Part shown: positions 28,312-37,530 of the stretch, in pieces
Numbering within the stretch: the stretch's first letter is position 1
Layout of the letters: every line of letters begins with the position of its first letter
NCBI GenBank assembly: GCA_902706205.1
Contig: CACSKA010000003.1
Span: forward strand, 124,001-188,000
DNA length: 64,000 bases
DNA from: Chryseobacterium sp. 18061
GTDB taxonomy: Bacteria > Pseudomonadota > Gammaproteobacteria > Enterobacterales > Enterobacteriaceae
Direction of reading: 5' to 3'
Position numbers and translations under genes: made by a program
The notes under the pieces: generated by a model
Told to the model about the DNA's origin: nothing
Database searches by the model: none
Seen by the model: the letters and a program-made list of their open reading frames with translations, nothing else

Positions 28312-29682
28312 TCAAGTCGGTAATGATGCTGCTTCTTCGCGCGGGACCGCTTTTTTCATCGGGATAACGGCAATGATGATCGCCCCCAGGACCAGGAACC
28401 CGGCAACCATAAAGATCCCGGCGTTGAAGTTGCCGGTGACATCTTTCATCCAGCCCATTAGCAGCGGCCCGAGCGCCGCGCCGGTCATCCCGGTGGCGTT
28501 GATCACCGCAATGCCCACCGCGCGAGCGCGCAGGGAAATGTAGCGATCCGGCGTGGTCCAGAAAATAACCATCGCCGCAAACGCCCCTGCCGACGCCATC
28601 ACAATACCGCTGAACTGCCACAGCGGATTGGTGCTGGAAGCGGTGAGCATCCAGCCTGCGGCGGCAAAAAGATACGGCAGAAGAGTGTGGAATTTTCGCT
28701 CGTTCATTCGGTCCGAACGTTTGCTCCACCACACCATCGCCACGATGGTGCACAGCTGCGGAATGGCGCTTAGCAGGCCGATGGTCACGTTACTGCTGGT
28801 TTCGTTAAAGCTGCGCAGGATAAGCGGCGTCCAGACGCTCAGTGCGCTCAGCGTATTGGTCAGGCAGAAATAGGCCAGCGTGTAGAGAATGATAATCGGG
28901 GTGAACAGTTCACGCGCCATGCTGCGCGGTGGCAACAGCGAAGCGCTGGCGGCCAGCTGTGTTTTTTGCAGCGCGATTTTGTCCGCTTCCAGCATCTCAT
29001 TCAGGCAGGCCTTGTCGTCTTCGGTCAGCCATTTCGCCTTCGACGGACTGTCATCCAGCCAGAACCACACCACCAGACCCAACAGCACCGACGGGAAGCC
29101 TTCCAGCAGGAACAGCCACTGCCAGCCTTTCAGGTTCATCAGGCCGTCCATGTTGAGAATGTACCCTGAGGCCAGCGACCCCAATGCCATGGTGACCGGC
29201 ATCGCAATCATAAACAGGGCGTTGGCACGGGCGCGATACTGGGCCGGGAACCAGTAGGTTAAATACAGCAGCAACCCCGGCAGGAAACCGGCTTCCGCAA
29301 TTCCGACCAACATTCGCAACACATACAGGCTGTTCGGTCCGGTAGCGAACATCGTGGCGGTAGACGCAATGCCCCAGATGACCATCAGCATCGCAATCCA
29401 GCGGCGTGCGCCGACGATACTCAGCATGATATTGCTGGGAATTCCGCAGATAACGTACATCACATAAAACAGAGTAGTGGCGAGCCCAAACATGGTGCTG
29501 CTCAGGCCGAGATCTTTGCCCATCGTCAGCCCGGCAAAACCAATATTAATGCGGTCCAGATAGGAGAATACGAACAGGATAAATAAAAATACAATTAGGC
29601 GGCGGAACAGCTTCTTGATAACGGCTTGCTGGCGCGGGTCCAGCGGCGGATCCTGAGGTAATTGTGCAGACGTATCGGTCAT
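28312..29682 (-). CDS. MFS transporter, anion:cation symporter (ACS) family
   Basis: 456 residues, 12 transmembrane helices, with ACS features: SYLDRINIGFAGLTMGKDLGLS in helix 1, FYVMYVICGIPSNIML, GIAEAGFLPGLLLYLTYWFP and a cytoplasmic central loop. ACS proteins import organic anions such as sugar acids and aromatic acids. First gene of the leftward MFS-regulator-GAPDH group; divergent from the MarR gene iacR across 266 bases. Substrate unknown. Confidence 0.85.
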   Translation of the reverse strand: MTDTSAQLPQDPPLDPRQQAVIKKLFRRLIVFLFILFVFSYLDRINIGFAGLTMGKDLGLSSTMFGLATTLFYVMYVICGIPSNIMLSIVGARRWIAMLMVIWGIASTATMFATGPNSLYVLRMLVGIAEAGFLPGLLLYLTYWFPAQYRARANALFMIAMPVTMALGSLASGYILNMDGLMNLKGWQWLFLLEGFPSVLLGLVVWFWLDDSPSKAKWLTEDDKACLNEMLEADKIALQKTQLAASASLLPPRSMARELFTPIIILYTLAYFCLTNTLSALSVWTPLILRSFNETSSNVTIGLLSAIPQLCTIVAMVWWSKRSDRMNERKFHTLLPYLFAAAGWMLTASSTNPLWQFSGIVMASAGAFAAMVIFWTTPDRYISLRARAVGIAVINATGMTGAALGPLLMGWMKDVTGNFNAGIFMVAGFLVLGAIIIAVIPMKKAVPREEAASLPT

Positions 29683-29948
29683 AAAAACTCCACATTGCGA
29701 TTATTAGTATGAGTGTGCAGGTCGGCTAAACGTATAGAAAATAGCCACGGCAAACGTCAATGTAATAACCAAAAAATGATACGTAATTGCAGGTGATATA
29801 TCATTTATGAATCATAATGCGACGGCGATCGTGCCTTTTTCTTATGACCCGGTTCAAACCCGCAACACGCGACGTTTTGACGCTATAGCCGTCACGGATT
29901 CGCAGGTATAATCGCGCTATCTGCTGCTTTTTTCTGGTAAGGAAACGC

Positions 29949-30422
29949 ATGAGTAACATAAAAAAAATCGCTGAGGACACAGCCGCCGATCCCGGCTTCC
30001 ATCGCGAAGAATTTCCGTTCTACTGGATTGTGAATGTTTATGCGCGTTACACGCAAATCATGGAAATTACACTGAAAAAAGCGCAGCTCGATGTTTCTGG
30101 CTTTCGGGTGCTGATGGTGACGCACCAGTACGGCAAAGCCAGCATTTCGCAGATTGCCGAGTACGCAATGGCTAAAATGCCGACGGTCACCAAAATCGTT
30201 GGCCGCCTGCGCGAAGAAGGTTTGGTGACCACCGCCAGCAGCGAAAGTGACGCCCGCGTAACCGAAGTGATGCTCACTGAACTCGGGCGGCAAAAAGTGG
30301 AAGAAGCCTACGCCCAGGCCAGCAAAGTGTTTGAAAAAGGGTTTAAAGGCATGACCAGCAACCAGGTGGCGAAAATGAATCTGTCACTGGCAAAAGTGCT
30401 GGATAACCTCAACGAACTTTGA
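29949..30422 (+). CDS. iacR: MarR-family regulator of the iac genes (IacR)
   Basis: 157 residues with a winged helix-turn-helix: ASISQIAEYAMAKMPTVTKIVGRLREEGLV (recognition helix) and wing SSESDARVTEVMLTELG. Start ATG follows AAGGA. iac clusters encode a MarR-type repressor that is relieved by indole-3-acetate, and this gene lies at the head of such a cluster. Whether it binds the paired palindromes found before iacH and iacA is inference. Confidence 0.8.
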   Translation: MSNIKKIAEDTAADPGFHREEFPFYWIVNVYARYTQIMEITLKKAQLDVSGFRVLMVTHQYGKASISQIAEYAMAKMPTVTKIVGRLREEGLVTTASSESDARVTEVMLTELGRQKVEEAYAQASKVFEKGFKGMTSNQVAKMNLSLAKVLDNLNEL

Positions 30423-30754
30423 CCCTGAAGCGCGCAATGACAAATTTGTGATCTGCTTGGAAAATTATCATAACCCTCTGTAATACCACATCTTTCAACG
30501 AAATGCTGTCATCATTGAACATGACGGCATTCTGCTTCAACTCCGCCATTTTTGTTTTATTTTTCATCAGCCTGACGCAATAACCTTCTGCTTAAAAAGG
30601 TTAATGAATTGTTGTCTGCTGGTAAATTTAACGTGAAATATTACTTGAATTTTCATCTAAATCTTCCATGATTGACCTAACATTAATCAGGACAAAAGGT
30701 CGCGTTGACGACTCACCTGAATACGATTCGTTTTTTCTGGTCAAGGTGTTAATC
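30423..30754. other. Intergenic region iacR-iacH
   Basis: 332 AT-rich bases. ATGCTGTCAT (30503-30512) and ATGACGGCAT (30521-30530) form a 10-bp stem with one G-T pair and an 8-base loop, a possible end for the iacR message though no T-run follows directly. The iacH promoter and a palindromic operator (listed separately) are at the right end. Confidence 0.5.
30718..30730. promoter_or_regulatory. iac operator 1 (upstream of iacH)
   Basis: TGAAT-ACG-ATTCG, an inverted repeat with 4 of 5 arm positions paired, 25 bases before the iacH start. The same pattern, also preceded by ACTCA, recurs at 31917. Confidence 0.6.
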
Positions 30755-31879
30755 ATGAAGCCAGTTTCTGTGAGCAAAGGTTTTGTAGAACAGTTTATCC
30801 TCGGTGAAGGCGATCTTCGTTTTGCGGTCAAAGACACGCTGGACGTGGCAGGTTTCCCGACCCGGGCAGGCTGTCGGGCGCTGGAAAACGCCCCGGATGC
30901 AGAACACCATGCCAGCGTGGTTACCACGCTGCTGGGTAAGAATTGCGTAATGACCGGAAAAACAACGCTACATGAGTTGGCGTTTGGCGTGACAGGCATC
31001 AATGCCTGGGGCGGTACACCGCTCAACACGCGCTTCCCTGAAGTGATCCCGGGCGGCTCATCCAGCGGTTCGGCGGCGGTGGTGGCCTCAGGCGAAGTCG
31101 ATTTTTCCCTCGGCACCGATACCGGCGGTTCCGTGCGAATGCCTGCGGCCTGCTGCGGAGTTATCGGCCTCAAGCCCGGTTACGGCGTTTTGAGCCGCCA
31201 GGGCGTCATGCCTGCGGAGAGCTCGCTGGACTGCGTCGGCGTATTCACCCGTGATGCTGCGGTGCTGCGCCAGGCGATGACCCGGCTCGGCGTTGTTGTC
31301 AACGAACCCTTGTCCGCGCTACCGGCGATGTCGTTCCTTTCTGCTGCAACCCCTGAAATTGATGCCTGTCTGCGGGCTTTCCTCGAACAACATTCCGTGC
31401 AGCCACGCGACGCAGAACTGTCACTGTTTGCCGACGCGCACCGCGCTGGACTGGCCATCATCAGCCACGAAAACTGGCTGGCGCTGAATCCGCTGCTGGC
31501 GAGCGGGCAGGTGTCCGCCGATGTGGCATCGCGTATTCGCTCAGGGGCTGACGTCAGCCCGGAAGCCCTCGACACCGCCGAACAGACTCGCCGCGATTTC
31601 AGCACGCAGCTCGATGCTTTACTGGCGCAAACTCCGTTGCTGGCGCTGGCAACCTTGCCAGAACTGCCGCCGACGTTGAGTGAGGCTAAAGACCCGCTGA
31701 GCGTGGTCAATCTCACGCGGCTGGTGCGTCCGTTCAACCTGAGCGGTCACCCGGCACTGTCGCTGCCGGTCGGTGAAATCGCCGGTCGCCCGGTATCGCT
31801 CCAGCTGGTGGCGGCCAAAGGTCATGACGGTTTGCTGGTGCAAGCGGCTGAATGGCTCACCCAGCGACGACGTCACTAA
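30755..31879 (+). CDS. iacH: Amidase-signature protein IacH
   Basis: 374 residues of the amidase-signature family. The Ser-cisSer-Lys triad is visible: Lys in FAVKDTLD, the glycine/serine loop PGGSSSGSAA and the nucleophile Ser in GTDTGGSVRMPA. I took ATG 30755, which follows AAGGTG; an in-frame ATG at 30668 would cover the operator. IacH is required or accessory in indole-3-acetate degradation, probably acting on an amide intermediate after ring opening; its exact substrate is not settled. Separate promoter region from iacA. Confidence 0.83.
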   Translation: MKPVSVSKGFVEQFILGEGDLRFAVKDTLDVAGFPTRAGCRALENAPDAEHHASVVTTLLGKNCVMTGKTTLHELAFGVTGINAWGGTPLNTRFPEVIPGGSSSGSAAVVASGEVDFSLGTDTGGSVRMPAACCGVIGLKPGYGVLSRQGVMPAESSLDCVGVFTRDAAVLRQAMTRLGVVVNEPLSALPAMSFLSAATPEIDACLRAFLEQHSVQPRDAELSLFADAHRAGLAIISHENWLALNPLLASGQVSADVASRIRSGADVSPEALDTAEQTRRDFSTQLDALLAQTPLLALATLPELPPTLSEAKDPLSVVNLTRLVRPFNLSGHPALSLPVGEIAGRPVSLQLVAAKGHDGLLVQAAEWLTQRRRH

Positions 31880-31916
31880 CCACTTCTTTCGTTTTTTCTT
31901 TTCCCTGATGACTCAG

Positions 31917-31929
31917 TGAGTACGACTCA
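31917..31929. promoter_or_regulatory. iac operator 2 (upstream of iacA)
   Basis: TGAGT-ACG-ACTCA is a perfect 5-bp inverted repeat, 55 bases before iacA; upstream ACTCA (31911-31915) provides a further half-site. Same consensus TGARTACGAYTCR as operator 1. Confidence 0.65.
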
Positions 31930-31983
31930 TTGCGGCTTCGTGCGTCCTGAACGCGCCGCATATAACAAAATCCGGAGGAAGCT

Positions 31984-33111
31984 ATGTCTGCCGTACCGAT
32001 TCGTGAAGAGCTGGTTCCGCTGTTGAGTGACGTTGCCACTCGCAGCGCCGATTTTGAGCATCAACGTCACATCTCTGATGACGTGATTGCCCGTTTCAAA
32101 CAGGTCGGCGTTTACCGCGCGCTGGTGCCGAAAATGTACGGCGGTGACGAATGTTCCCCGGCTGAGTTTTGTGAACTGGTCGAGCAAATTGCCACCGCCG
32201 ATGGTTCGGCAGGCTGGGTCGCCAGTTTCGGTATGAGCCCGTTTTATCTCGGCGCTCTGCCGCCGGACACCCTGAAAGAACTCTATCGCGACGGCCCGGA
32301 TGTGGTTTTTGCCGGGGGGATCTTCCCGACGCAAAAAGCGCAGCAGGCCGACGGCGGCTACCGCGTCAGCGGGCGCTGGAGTTTTGCCAGCGGCAGCATG
32401 GGCGCCTCAGTTTTAGGCGTTGGTATTCTGCCCGACGGCGAACAGGCTTTGCCGCGGATGGCAGTACTGCCGCGTGAAAATGTGCATATCGACCCGGTGT
32501 GGGACACCGTGGGTCTCGCCGGAACCGGCAGCCATGACCTGGTGGTTAACGACGCGTTTGTGCCACACGAATGGACCTTTATCCGCGGCGGGGCGCTGAA
32601 TCTGGAAGGGCCGCTGTACCGCTATCCGGTGCTGTCGCTGGCGACCCAGGTGCTGTCCGTCGTCGCCCTTGGCGTGGCCCGCGCCGCGCTGAATGAAATC
32701 TACGCTATCGCCCATCGTCAGCAATCGGTGACCGGCGCACCGCGTCTGGCCGACCGGCCACAGGCGCAGATGCAAATTGCCCACTGCGAAGCCGAATTAC
32801 GTTCCGCCCGGGCCTGGTTTTATGACGCCATCGACGACGTCTGGCAAAAACTGCGGGTGGGGGATGACGCGAGCTGCGAACAAATTAACGCGCTGCGTCT
32901 CTCGTCCACGCACGTTACCCGCGTTTCCGCCGAGGTTGCGCGTCAGGCGCTGGCCCTCAACGGCATGGGCGGCGTGACCATGACCAGTCCGCTACAGCGC
33001 TACGTGCGCGACACGATGGTGATTACCCAACATGCCTTTATGGGCGACCTCTCGTACCTCAATGCCGGTACGGTCTTCTTTGGTGGCAAACCGCTGCCGG
33101 GTTACTTGTGA
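31984..33111 (+). CDS. iacA: Indole-3-acetate monooxygenase IacA (acyl-CoA dehydrogenase fold)
   Basis: 375-residue flavin monooxygenase with the acyl-CoA dehydrogenase fold (related to the HpaB-type two-component oxygenases). Features: N-terminal helical domain about 1-115 with EQIATADGSAGWVASFGMSP, middle beta domain GRWSFASGSMGA ... WDTVGLAGTGSHDLVV, C-terminal helical domain ending in ALNGMGGVTMTSPLQRYVRD. In characterised iac systems IacA hydroxylates the indole ring of indole-3-acetate, using reduced flavin from IacG. Start ATG 31984 follows CCGGAGGAA. First of eight tightly packed iac genes. Confidence 0.85.
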   Translation: MSAVPIREELVPLLSDVATRSADFEHQRHISDDVIARFKQVGVYRALVPKMYGGDECSPAEFCELVEQIATADGSAGWVASFGMSPFYLGALPPDTLKELYRDGPDVVFAGGIFPTQKAQQADGGYRVSGRWSFASGSMGASVLGVGILPDGEQALPRMAVLPRENVHIDPVWDTVGLAGTGSHDLVVNDAFVPHEWTFIRGGALNLEGPLYRYPVLSLATQVLSVVALGVARAALNEIYAIAHRQQSVTGAPRLADRPQAQMQIAHCEAELRSARAWFYDAIDDVWQKLRVGDDASCEQINALRLSSTHVTRVSAEVARQALALNGMGGVTMTSPLQRYVRDTMVITQHAFMGDLSYLNAGTVFFGGKPLPGYL

Positions 33112-33130
33112 TTTTTGAAAGGAGCAACAG

Positions 33131-33490
33131 ATGAGCCAGTCAACAACCTTACGCGTGCTGTTTTGCATCGGCGTGAACCAGAACTTTTTCGATGCCAGCC
33201 CGGCAGAAGCCAAACAGGTGTGGGGCGCATTCGGCGTGATGATGAAAGGCATTGATGAAACGCCGGGCATCTCCGTTATCGGCAATATGGACGACGACCA
33301 GCTGATGGTCGGCCCGTCCAGCACAGCGCCGTGGACCACCTACGTGTTAGCCGACGCTGAGCGTCTGGAAAACGTCGCCGCAGTCTGCAACCTGTTCCGC
33401 ACCACGCCGGTCGGCGACAGCGGCAGCAAGCTGTGGAAGTACTGCAAAATCGAGGCCCGCGTCGGCCGCGAACTGATAATCCAGAACTGA
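33131..33490 (+). CDS. iacB: IacB, small protein of indole-3-acetate degradation
   Basis: 119 residues, no signal peptide. The alternating pattern VLFCIGVNQNFF, WGAFGVMMKGIDETPGISVIG and TYVLADAERLENVAAVCNLFRTT resembles a small ferredoxin-like (dimeric alpha+beta barrel) fold as found in EthD/muconolactone-isomerase-type proteins. Identified by its position between iacA and iacI; biochemical role not established. ATG 33131 follows AAAGGAGC. Confidence 0.75.
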   Translation: MSQSTTLRVLFCIGVNQNFFDASPAEAKQVWGAFGVMMKGIDETPGISVIGNMDDDQLMVGPSSTAPWTTYVLADAERLENVAAVCNLFRTTPVGDSGSKLWKYCKIEARVGRELIIQN

Positions 33491-33501
33491 CGGAGCTGAC
33501 G

Positions 33502-34056
33502 ATGAACGCCCAGGATGCGCTGCGATTGCAGCAGCTCGAAGACTATCAGGCGGCACGGGTTTGCATCAGCGATTACATGCGTCTATGCGACCAGCTTGAT
33601 ACCCCGGAAACGGTACAGGCGATTGGCGCGCTGTTCAGCGTGGATGCCTGCTGGGAGGGCGTTGGTGAACCCTACGCCACGCGTCTCGGGCGTCATCCGG
33701 GGCGCGACGCCATCGTGAAAATGATGGCGGGCTACGTGCGTCAACCGGCGCATTTTGCGATGAACGCGCACTTCCTGTGCTCCGAAGCGCTATGGCATGA
33801 GCCGAACGGCACACTGCGCGGCCGCTGGCTGATGCTGCAAACCTCGGCGTTTAGCGCAGGCGGTGCGCATCTCAACGCCGCAGAACTCAATGTGAATTTT
33901 GTGCGCGAGGCGGGCGAGATGGTGATGCGCCACTTCACCACCCGCAACCTGTTCAGCCGCCCGGTAGACCACTGGCACGCGGCGGATGCCTTACCGGTTC
34001 CTGATAAAAACGAAGACGTGCAGGAGAATGGACATGCAATGCGATCACATCATTAA
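33502..34056 (+). CDS. iacI: IacI, SnoaL/NTF2-like protein
   Basis: 184 residues, NTF2/SnoaL-like alpha+beta cone fold: helix AARVCISDYMRLCDQLD, then LFSVDACWEGVG, RDAIVKMMAGYV and beta strands TLRGRWLMLQTSAF. Ring-cleavage and hydroxylation pathways often use such proteins as isomerases or accessory factors; in iac clusters IacI's role is not defined. I used ATG 33502 (after GGAGC) rather than the upstream in-frame start inside iacB. Its 3' end overlaps the start of iacC by 23 bases. Confidence 0.72.
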   Translation: MNAQDALRLQQLEDYQAARVCISDYMRLCDQLDTPETVQAIGALFSVDACWEGVGEPYATRLGRHPGRDAIVKMMAGYVRQPAHFAMNAHFLCSEALWHEPNGTLRGRWLMLQTSAFSAGGAHLNAAELNVNFVREAGEMVMRHFTTRNLFSRPVDHWHAADALPVPDKNEDVQENGHAMRSHH

Positions 34057-35347
34057 TGTGAAAAATATCGATAGCGCGACACCACCGACGCTGACGAGCG
34101 CGGAGATTGCGGGGCTGGTGAAATCCGACCGGGTACACACGTCGCTGTACACCTCGGAAGAACTGTTTCAACTCGAACTGGAGCGTATCTTCAGCAAAAC
34201 CTGGGTATGGGTGGCGCACACCAGCGAAATCCCGGACACCGGCAGCTTTAAAACCACAGAGATCGGCACCCAGCCGGTGATTGTGGTGCGCGGGCGCAAA
34301 GGTGCGGTACACACCTTGCTCAACCGTTGCCGCCATCGCGCCGCCACGGTATGCGAACACCGCAGTGGCAAAACCAACAGTTTTGTCTGTCCGTATCACG
34401 GCTGGGGCTACGCGCTGGACGGCAGCCTGCGCGGTGTACCGCATCCGGAAAGCTACGCCGATCAGCTGGAAAAGGGCGAGCTGGGGCTGGTGTCGCTGCG
34501 CACCGAACAGTACGCCGGAATGATTTTCGCCACCTTTAATGATCAGATTGAACCGCTGGAAGACTTCCTCGGCGTCGCCAAAAAGTGGATGGACTTGTTC
34601 ATGAAGCAGGGCGCGGGTTATCCGATTAAAACCGGGCCGGCACACCGTTTCCGCTTCCCCGGTAACTGGAAGATTCAACTCGAAAACACCACCGACGGCT
34701 ATCACTTCCCGGTCGTTCACCGTTCGTTTTTAAGCTCGGTCGATAAGCAAACCGAAGAGATGCTCAACTTTGTTGATGGCAGCGGCTACGTCGAAGATTT
34801 AGGCAACGGCCACAGCGTGATGGTGATGATCCCGGAACTGGTGGATTTAGACGCCAATCTTGACGCGCCAATCCCTGAACGCTTCGCTGAACTGGCCGAC
34901 GCACTACGCGCCGATCACGACGAAGACCAGGTCCGACGCATCGTGCGTGCCGTCGGCGGCTCCGGTTTTAACCTCAACATTTTCCCGAACATCGCCTGTT
35001 CGATGGCCTTCTTCCGCGTGCTGCAACCGGTGTCGGTGCAGGAAACTGAGATTCACCATGCGGTGATCACCATGGACGGCGGGCCGGAAATTGCCAACCA
35101 GGCACGGTTGCGTCTGCATGAACATTTCCAGGGGCCGATGGGCTTTGGTACGCCGGATGACTCCGAAGCGTGGGAGCGCGTACAGCGCGGGGCCACTGCG
35201 GGCGACGATCTGTGGATCATGCTCAACCGTGGGCTGGCGGGGGAATACCGCTCTGACGATGGTTTACGCAGCGATGTCAGTGCCGAAACCGGGATGCGTG
35301 CGGCCTACCAGCAGTGGAAAAAATTGATGACGGAGACAGAACAATGA
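34034..35347 (+). CDS. iacC: Rieske dioxygenase large subunit IacC
   Basis: 437-residue ring-hydroxylating oxygenase alpha subunit. The Rieske cluster ligands are Cys99-x-His101 and Cys119-x2-His122; the mononuclear iron site begins with the two His of DGYHFPVVHRSF. Start ATG 34034 is set by AGGAG seven bases upstream. In the iac pathway IacC with IacD is assigned to the late oxygenation that yields catechol, probably from anthranilate; the downstream catBCA genes fit that product. Its stop overlaps the iacD start (ATGA). Confidence 0.85.
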   Translation: MQCDHIINVKNIDSATPPTLTSAEIAGLVKSDRVHTSLYTSEELFQLELERIFSKTWVWVAHTSEIPDTGSFKTTEIGTQPVIVVRGRKGAVHTLLNRCRHRAATVCEHRSGKTNSFVCPYHGWGYALDGSLRGVPHPESYADQLEKGELGLVSLRTEQYAGMIFATFNDQIEPLEDFLGVAKKWMDLFMKQGAGYPIKTGPAHRFRFPGNWKIQLENTTDGYHFPVVHRSFLSSVDKQTEEMLNFVDGSGYVEDLGNGHSVMVMIPELVDLDANLDAPIPERFAELADALRADHDEDQVRRIVRAVGGSGFNLNIFPNIACSMAFFRVLQPVSVQETEIHHAVITMDGGPEIANQARLRLHEHFQGPMGFGTPDDSEAWERVQRGATAGDDLWIMLNRGLAGEYRSDDGLRSDVSAETGMRAAYQQWKKLMTETEQ

Positions 35348-35826
35348 TGACCCCAGATTCTGCCCTGTTTACCGCGATGGCGGTGGTCAATCTTGAAGGC
35401 GATTTGCTCGACCAGGGTGAATTCCAGACCTGGCTGACGCTGTGGCAACCCGACGGCTTGTACGTGGTGCCGATTGACCCGCAGGAAACCGATTTTAAAA
35501 ACACCCTGAATTACGCCTGCGACGATCACCACATGCGCGAAAAACGGGTGAAGCGCCTGTACAGCGGGGAGTCCATTTCCACCACACCGCGCGCCAGAAC
35601 GCTGCGCACACTGTCGCGTTTTCGGGTGCTGGAAGCGAGTGACGATCAGATTGTGGTGCGCGGGGCGCAATCCCTGTGGGAGCACCGCAAAGGCCACAGC
35701 CGCCATTATGCGGCAGACATCACCTGGCAACTGCAACGCCACGGCGAAAGCTGGCTGATTGAGCAGAAGGTTATCCGCCTGGTGAACAGCGACGATGTGC
35801 TGCACAGCATCGGCTACATCCTTTGA
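35344..35826 (+). CDS. iacD: Rieske dioxygenase small subunit IacD
   Basis: 160-residue beta subunit (NTF2-like fold) of the ring-hydroxylating dioxygenase: EGDLLDQGEFQTWLTLW near the N-terminus, YACDDHHMREKRVKRL and SRFRVLEA in the core. Translationally coupled to iacC through ATGA at 35344. Structural subunit of the alpha3beta3 enzyme. Confidence 0.83.
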   Translation: MMTPDSALFTAMAVVNLEGDLLDQGEFQTWLTLWQPDGLYVVPIDPQETDFKNTLNYACDDHHMREKRVKRLYSGESISTTPRARTLRTLSRFRVLEASDDQIVVRGAQSLWEHRKGHSRHYAADITWQLQRHGESWLIEQKVIRLVNSDDVLHSIGYIL

Positions 35827-35833
35827 GGAGCGC

Positions 35834-36577
35834 ATGATGACACAAACCGCATTAGTCACCGGCGCGGCTGCCGGACTGGGCAATGTCATTGCCACGCATT
35901 TGCTGGAGCAAGGCTTCCAGGTGGTGATGACCGACGTGGATGCCGCCCGCGTGCAGCCGGCAGCCGACCGGGTCGATAACGGGCAGGGCAAGGTGTTGGC
36001 GCTGGCGCTCGATATTCGTCAGCCGCCGGATTTTGCTCGCGCGCTGGATGCCACGATAGCCAGATTTGGCAGCCTCGAGGTACTGGTCAACAACGCGGCG
36101 CTGACCCTGGCGACACCGGTAATGGACATTGAAGTTGATGAGTTCGACCGGGTAATGACCACCAATCTGCGCGGGACGTTTGTCGGCTGCCAGACAATGG
36201 GCCGCTACTTTGCCCGCCAGGGCTATGGCCGAATCATCAACCTCGCGTCATTAGCCGGGCAAAACGGCGGCACCGCGTCGGGTGCACACTACGCGGCTTC
36301 GAAGGGCGGCATTCTGACCCTGACCAAAATTTTCGCCCGCGAGCTTAGTCAAGCTGGCGTCACGGTTAATGCCATCGCCCCTGGCCCGATGGATTCTCCG
36401 GCGGTCCATGCCATCGTTCCGGAAGAGAAAATGGCTGGTCTGCTACAGATGATCCCCGTGGGTAGCCTCGGCGATGCGGAGTTTGTCGCCCAGGCCGTGG
36501 CGTTGCTGGCTTCACCGCAGGCGTCGTTTGTCACCGGGGCAACCTGGGACATCAACGGCGGCCTGTTCATGCGTTGA
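35834..36577 (+). CDS. iacE: Short-chain dehydrogenase IacE
   Basis: 247-residue classical SDR: cofactor motif TGAAAGLG (9-16), acidic TDVD after beta-2 (NAD preference), NNAA, catalytic Ser in NLASLAG and YxxxK in HYAASKG, then APGPMDSP. In iac systems IacE oxidises a hydroxylated indole-acetate intermediate. ATG 35834 follows GAGGAG, eight bases after iacD. Confidence 0.83.
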   Translation: MMTQTALVTGAAAGLGNVIATHLLEQGFQVVMTDVDAARVQPAADRVDNGQGKVLALALDIRQPPDFARALDATIARFGSLEVLVNNAALTLATPVMDIEVDEFDRVMTTNLRGTFVGCQTMGRYFARQGYGRIINLASLAGQNGGTASGAHYAASKGGILTLTKIFARELSQAGVTVNAIAPGPMDSPAVHAIVPEEKMAGLLQMIPVGSLGDAEFVAQAVALLASPQASFVTGATWDINGGLFMR

Positions 36578-36587
36578 GGAGCAAAAC

Positions 36588-37520
36588 ATGCTGACACTTC
36601 AGGTTATCCGACGAGAGTTACAGGGCGAGGTGGTCCTGCTGACGCTGGCCCATGCGGACGGCATTGCGTTGCCCGCTTTCCGCGCGGGGGCACATGTCGA
36701 CCTGCATCTGACCGCGGATCTGATTCGCCCGTATTCGCTGTGTGGCGACCCGCAGGACCGCCAGCATTATAAGCTCGGGATCCTTAAGGACGGCAATTCG
36801 CAGGGTGGCTCACTGGCGGTCCATGCGCTGCGTGAAGGTGATGCGGTAGCCGTCAGCGAACCGCGAAACCTCTTCAATCTGGTTGAATGTGCCGCACACA
36901 GTCTGCTGATTGGCGGCGGGATTGGCATCACGCCGATGCTGGCGATGGCCGCCGAACTGCACGCCGCTGGACGCTCGTTCATGCTGCACTACTGCGCCCG
37001 GTCGCGCACTCACGCAGCGTTTGTACCACAGCTCGAAAGCGCAGACTACGGCGGACAGGTTCAATTGCATTTCAGCGATGAGCAGCGTCTGAACCTGGAC
37101 GCGGTACTGAGCGACGTGCCGCCCGGTACGCATGTTTATGTTTGCGGCCCGACGCGGCTAATGGACGCGGTAAACGATGGGGCGAAACGCCACGGCTATG
37201 CAGCAGAAAACGTTCATCAGGAGTGTTTCAGTGCCGAGGTGCAAACCGGCGGTGCGGCGTTTGAAGTGGTGGCAGCAACCAGCGGGATCACCGTTCAGGT
37301 GCTGGAAGATCAGACTATCGTTGAAGCGCTGGCGCAGGCGGGGTTGAAGGTGAACGTCTCCTGCAAACAGGGCATCTGCGGCAGCTGTCTTACCGATGTG
37401 CTCGAAGGCGAGCCGGACCATCGCGACAGTTATCTCACTGATGAAGAAAAGGCCGACGGCGACCAGATCTTGCTGTGCTGTTCCCGGGCGAAGTGCGGCC
37501 GTCTGGTTATCGACTTGTAA
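36588..37520 (+). CDS. iacF: Oxygenase reductase IacF (FNR-ferredoxin fusion)
   Basis: 310-residue phthalate-dioxygenase-reductase-like protein: flavin-binding RPYSLCGDP, NAD-binding GGGIGITPMLAMA and VYVCGPTRLMDAV, and a C-terminal plant-type [2Fe-2S] domain with CKQGICGSC (three Cys) and the fourth Cys in LLCCSRA. It should pass electrons from NADH to IacC. ATG 36588 follows GAGGAGC. Confidence 0.87.
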   Translation: MLTLQVIRRELQGEVVLLTLAHADGIALPAFRAGAHVDLHLTADLIRPYSLCGDPQDRQHYKLGILKDGNSQGGSLAVHALREGDAVAVSEPRNLFNLVECAAHSLLIGGGIGITPMLAMAAELHAAGRSFMLHYCARSRTHAAFVPQLESADYGGQVQLHFSDEQRLNLDAVLSDVPPGTHVYVCGPTRLMDAVNDGAKRHGYAAENVHQECFSAEVQTGGAAFEVVAATSGITVQVLEDQTIVEALAQAGLKVNVSCKQGICGSCLTDVLEGEPDHRDSYLTDEEKADGDQILLCCSRAKCGRLVIDL

Positions 37521-37530
37521 GGAATCTCAC

